64,000 bases of DNA from Burkholderiales bacterium. Its GTDB lineage: Bacteria; Pseudomonadota; Gammaproteobacteria; Burkholderiales; Burkholderiaceae_C. Of the stretch, positions 62,243 through 64,000 are shown piece by piece. The stretch covers positions 1 to 64,000 of the forward strand of contig JADJCH010000030.1 in NCBI GenBank assembly GCA_016703325.1, given 5' to 3'. How positions within the stretch are numbered: the stretch's first letter is position 1; each line of letters begins with the position of its first letter. The notes beneath the pieces are model-generated. The model worked only from the letters and a program-made list of their open reading frames with translations, searched no databases and was not told the origin of the DNA. A program made the position numbers and the translations under genes.

Positions 62243-63706
62243 ATGACCCGCACCATCACCTCCTTCATCGACGGCGCTTTTGTCCCTGCTGACGGCGCTC
62301 GCCTGTTCGACAAGCGCTCGCCGGTGGACGGCCGCGTCATCGCCCACATCGCCGAAGCCGATGCTGCGCAGGTTGATGCGGCGGTGCAGGCCGCGCGCCG
62401 TGCGATGGCCGGCGAATGGGGTCGCATGCCGATGGAGAAGCGCTGCGCGCTGCTGCATGCGGTGGCCGACGAGATCACCCGCCGCTTCGACGAATTTGTC
62501 GCGGCCGAGATGGCCGACACCGGCCAGCCCCACCACGTGATGACGCAGGTGTTCATCCCGCGCGGTGCGGCCAACTTCAAGGTCTTTGCCGACGTGGTGA
62601 AGAACGTGGCCACCGAGAGCTTCCGCATGGACACGCCGGACGGCCGCGGTGCACTGAACTACGCCATCCGCAAGCCCAAGGGCGTGATCGGCGTGGTCTG
62701 CCCCTGGAACGCGCCCTTCCTCCTGATGACCTGGAAACTCGGTCCCGCACTCGCCTGCGGCAACGCCGTGGTCGTCAAACCCAGCGAGGAAACGCCGCTG
62801 ACCGCCGCGCTGCTGGGCGAGGTGATGAACAGCGTGGGCATCCCGCCGGGTGTCTACAACGTGGTCAACGGCTTCGGCCCGGGCTCCACCGGCGAGTTCG
62901 TCACCCGCCACCCGGGTGTGGACGCGATCACCTTCACCGGCGAGACGCGCACCGGCACCGCGATCATGAAGGCCGCGGCCGAGGGCGTGCGCGACGTCTC
63001 CTTCGAGCTCGGCGGCAAGAACGCCGGCATCGTCTTTGCGGACTGCGACTTCGACGCCGCGGTGGACGGCATCTTCCGCTCCGCCTTCCTGAACACCGGG
63101 CAGGTCTGCCTGGGCACCGAACGCGTGTACGTCGAGCGGCCCATCTTCGAGCGCTTCCGCGACGCGCTGAAGGCCAAGGTCGAGGCGGTGCAGTACGGCC
63201 GCCCGGAAGACCACCACAGCACCTACGGCCCGCTGATCAGCCGCGAGCACCTGCAGAAGGTGCTGGGCTACTACCGCCTGGCGGTGGAGGAAGGCGCCAC
63301 CGTCGTCACCGGCGGCGGCGTGCCTACCGTGCCCGCCGAGCTGGCGGAAGGCTGCTGGGTGCAGCCGACGATCTGGACCGGCCTGGCCGACAACGCCCGC
63401 GCGGTGCGCGAGGAGGTCTTCGGCCCCTGCTGCCACCTGCGCCCCTTCGACAGCGAGGACGAGGTGGTGGGCCTGGCCAACGACACCGACTACGGCCTCT
63501 CGACCACGATCTGGACGCAGAACCTGGCGCGTGCGCACCGCCTGGCCGAGCGCATCGAGGTCGGCATCACCTGGATCAACAGCTGGTTCCTGCGCGACCT
63601 GCGCACACCGTTCGGCGGCAGCAAACACAGCGGCATCGGCCGCGAAGGCGGCGTGCACTCGCTGGAGTTTTATACCGAGACCCGCAACGTGTGTGTGAAG
63701 CTCTGA
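62243..63706 (+). CDS. 2-hydroxymuconic semialdehyde dehydrogenase
   Basis: This 487-residue NAD-dependent aldehyde dehydrogenase oxidises the ring-cleavage product to 2-hydroxymuconate (4-oxalocrotonate branch). The nucleophile is Cys289 (NTGQVCLGTERV) and the general base Glu255 (FELGGKNAG). VVCPWNAPFLLMTWKLGPAL and VKPSEETPLTA are classic ALDH segments. The C-terminal RTPFGGSKHSGIGREGG and family length match DmpC/XylG. It begins 157 bases after the dioxygenase gene and is followed by the hydratase 11 bases after its stop. Confidence 0.94.
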   Translation: MTRTITSFIDGAFVPADGARLFDKRSPVDGRVIAHIAEADAAQVDAAVQAARRAMAGEWGRMPMEKRCALLHAVADEITRRFDEFVAAEMADTGQPHHVMTQVFIPRGAANFKVFADVVKNVATESFRMDTPDGRGALNYAIRKPKGVIGVVCPWNAPFLLMTWKLGPALACGNAVVVKPSEETPLTAALLGEVMNSVGIPPGVYNVVNGFGPGSTGEFVTRHPGVDAITFTGETRTGTAIMKAAAEGVRDVSFELGGKNAGIVFADCDFDAAVDGIFRSAFLNTGQVCLGTERVYVERPIFERFRDALKAKVEAVQYGRPEDHHSTYGPLISREHLQKVLGYYRLAVEEGATVVTGGGVPTVPAELAEGCWVQPTIWTGLADNARAVREEVFGPCCHLRPFDSEDEVVGLANDTDYGLSTTIWTQNLARAHRLAERIEVGITWINSWFLRDLRTPFGGSKHSGIGREGGVHSLEFYTETRNVCVKL

Positions 63707-63717
63707 AGGCCTCGTCC

Positions 63718-64000
63718 ATGACACCCGACCTGATCCAGACCTGCGGCGACGAGCTCTACGACGCCTGGCGCGAGCGCCGCGTCGTGACCCCGCTGCTCGA
63801 ACGCTTTCCCGACATCCGCATCGAGGACACCTACGCCATCCAGTCGCGCTACGTGGCGCGGCGCGTGATGGCCGGCGAAACCATCGTCGGCAAGAAGATC
63901 GGCGTGACCTCCAAGCCGGTGCAGGACTTCCTGGGTGTGTACGAGCCGGACTTCGGCCAGCTCACCTCCGGCATGGTCTGCAGCGAGTCCGACGGCATCG
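63718..64000 (+). CDS. 2-oxopent-4-enoate hydratase family, cut by the window edge
   Basis: The first 94 codons from the ATG at 63718 give MTPDLIQTCGDELYDAW..., continuing with RRVVTPLLERFPDI, VGKKIGVTSKPVQDFLGVYEPDFGQLTSGMV. These match the N-terminus of the DmpE/XylJ hydratases and the related 4-oxalocrotonate decarboxylases (DmpH/XylI). The KKIGVTSKAVQ-type motif is shared by both. Being next to the semialdehyde dehydrogenase, either is a reasonable next step. The rest lies outside the window, so the two cannot be separated with certainty; hydratase is favoured by similarity to DmpE in GKKIGVTSK and VYEPDFG. Confidence 0.82.
   Translation, partial: MTPDLIQTCGDELYDAWRERRVVTPLLERFPDIRIEDTYAIQSRYVARRVMAGETIVGKKIGVTSKPVQDFLGVYEPDFGQLTSGMVCSESDGI

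Noticed and set aside
61126..62634. 502-residue minus-strand open frame
   Set aside because: Antisense to the catechol dioxygenase and dehydrogenase genes, which have complete family motifs.

Overview
The window is high-GC, densely packed chromosomal DNA. Gene content and order (zapA followed by 6S RNA, EVE protein, PHA-granule-type protein, NirBD plus NasR-type regulator, meta-cleavage genes) fit a betaproteobacterium of the order Burkholderiales, perhaps near Leptothrix, Sphaerotilus or Rubrivivax. That placement is inferred from proteins alone. No tRNA or rRNA gene, IS element, phage or CRISPR array was seen.

Layout. 1-4.1 kb: the edge of a probable MocR-type regulator, gabT, and a small lipid-storage group (PHA-system protein, acyl-CoA-binding protein, WS/DGAT acyltransferase). 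4.1-14.7 kb: a ten-gene minus-strand cobalamin uptake and salvage operon (btuB-cobU-btuF-btuC-btuD-cobQ-cobT-cobS-cobC-btuF-like) behind a recognisable B12 riboswitch. 14.7-17 kb: zapB-like/zapA, 6S RNA, an EVE protein and a TauE/SafE exporter. 17-18 kb: a PAS-GGDEF-like protein with a broken GGDEF motif.

18.3-27.6 kb: nitrate assimilation locus 1, holding a fused ANTAR/nitrate-sensor-like protein, the NasA transporter, a PP2C/Ser-Thr-kinase fusion, an FAD/NADH oxidoreductase (NasB-like) and the molybdopterin nitrate reductase. 27.7-30 kb: serC and a serA-like gene. 30-40 kb: MsbA-like ABC transporter, histidine kinase and LuxR-type regulator as one run, then a TonB receptor, then a PAS histidine kinase with an HD-GYP response regulator. 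40-47.7 kb: nitrogen locus 2 (nirB, nirD, NIT-ANTAR antiterminator, FocA/NirC channel and a second PP2C-kinase fusion).

47.9-55.7 kb: an unknown protein, glutathione peroxidase, a divergent periplasmic-binding lipoprotein and dCache/PAS histidine kinase, a homopolymer-rich region with a frame-broken lysine/alanine-rich gene, and a DUF1186/SEC-C protein. 55.7-64 kb: an aromatic-degradation region with a LysR regulator, a PQQ dehydrogenase and TonB receptor operon, and divergent catechol 2,3-dioxygenase, 2-hydroxymuconic semialdehyde dehydrogenase and a hydratase cut by the window edge.

The most interesting theme is nitrogen. Every nitrate/nitrite transcription unit has a GG-N10-GC sigma-54 promoter, and the nasA, nasBC and focA leaders carry hexaloop hairpins of the kind ANTAR proteins read. 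The two ANTAR proteins have different sensor modules, and each transporter locus has its own PP2C-kinase fusion. Together this suggests NtrC-type transcription control, nitrate/nitrite-responsive antitermination and perhaps phosphorylation-based control of transport, all in two linked loci.
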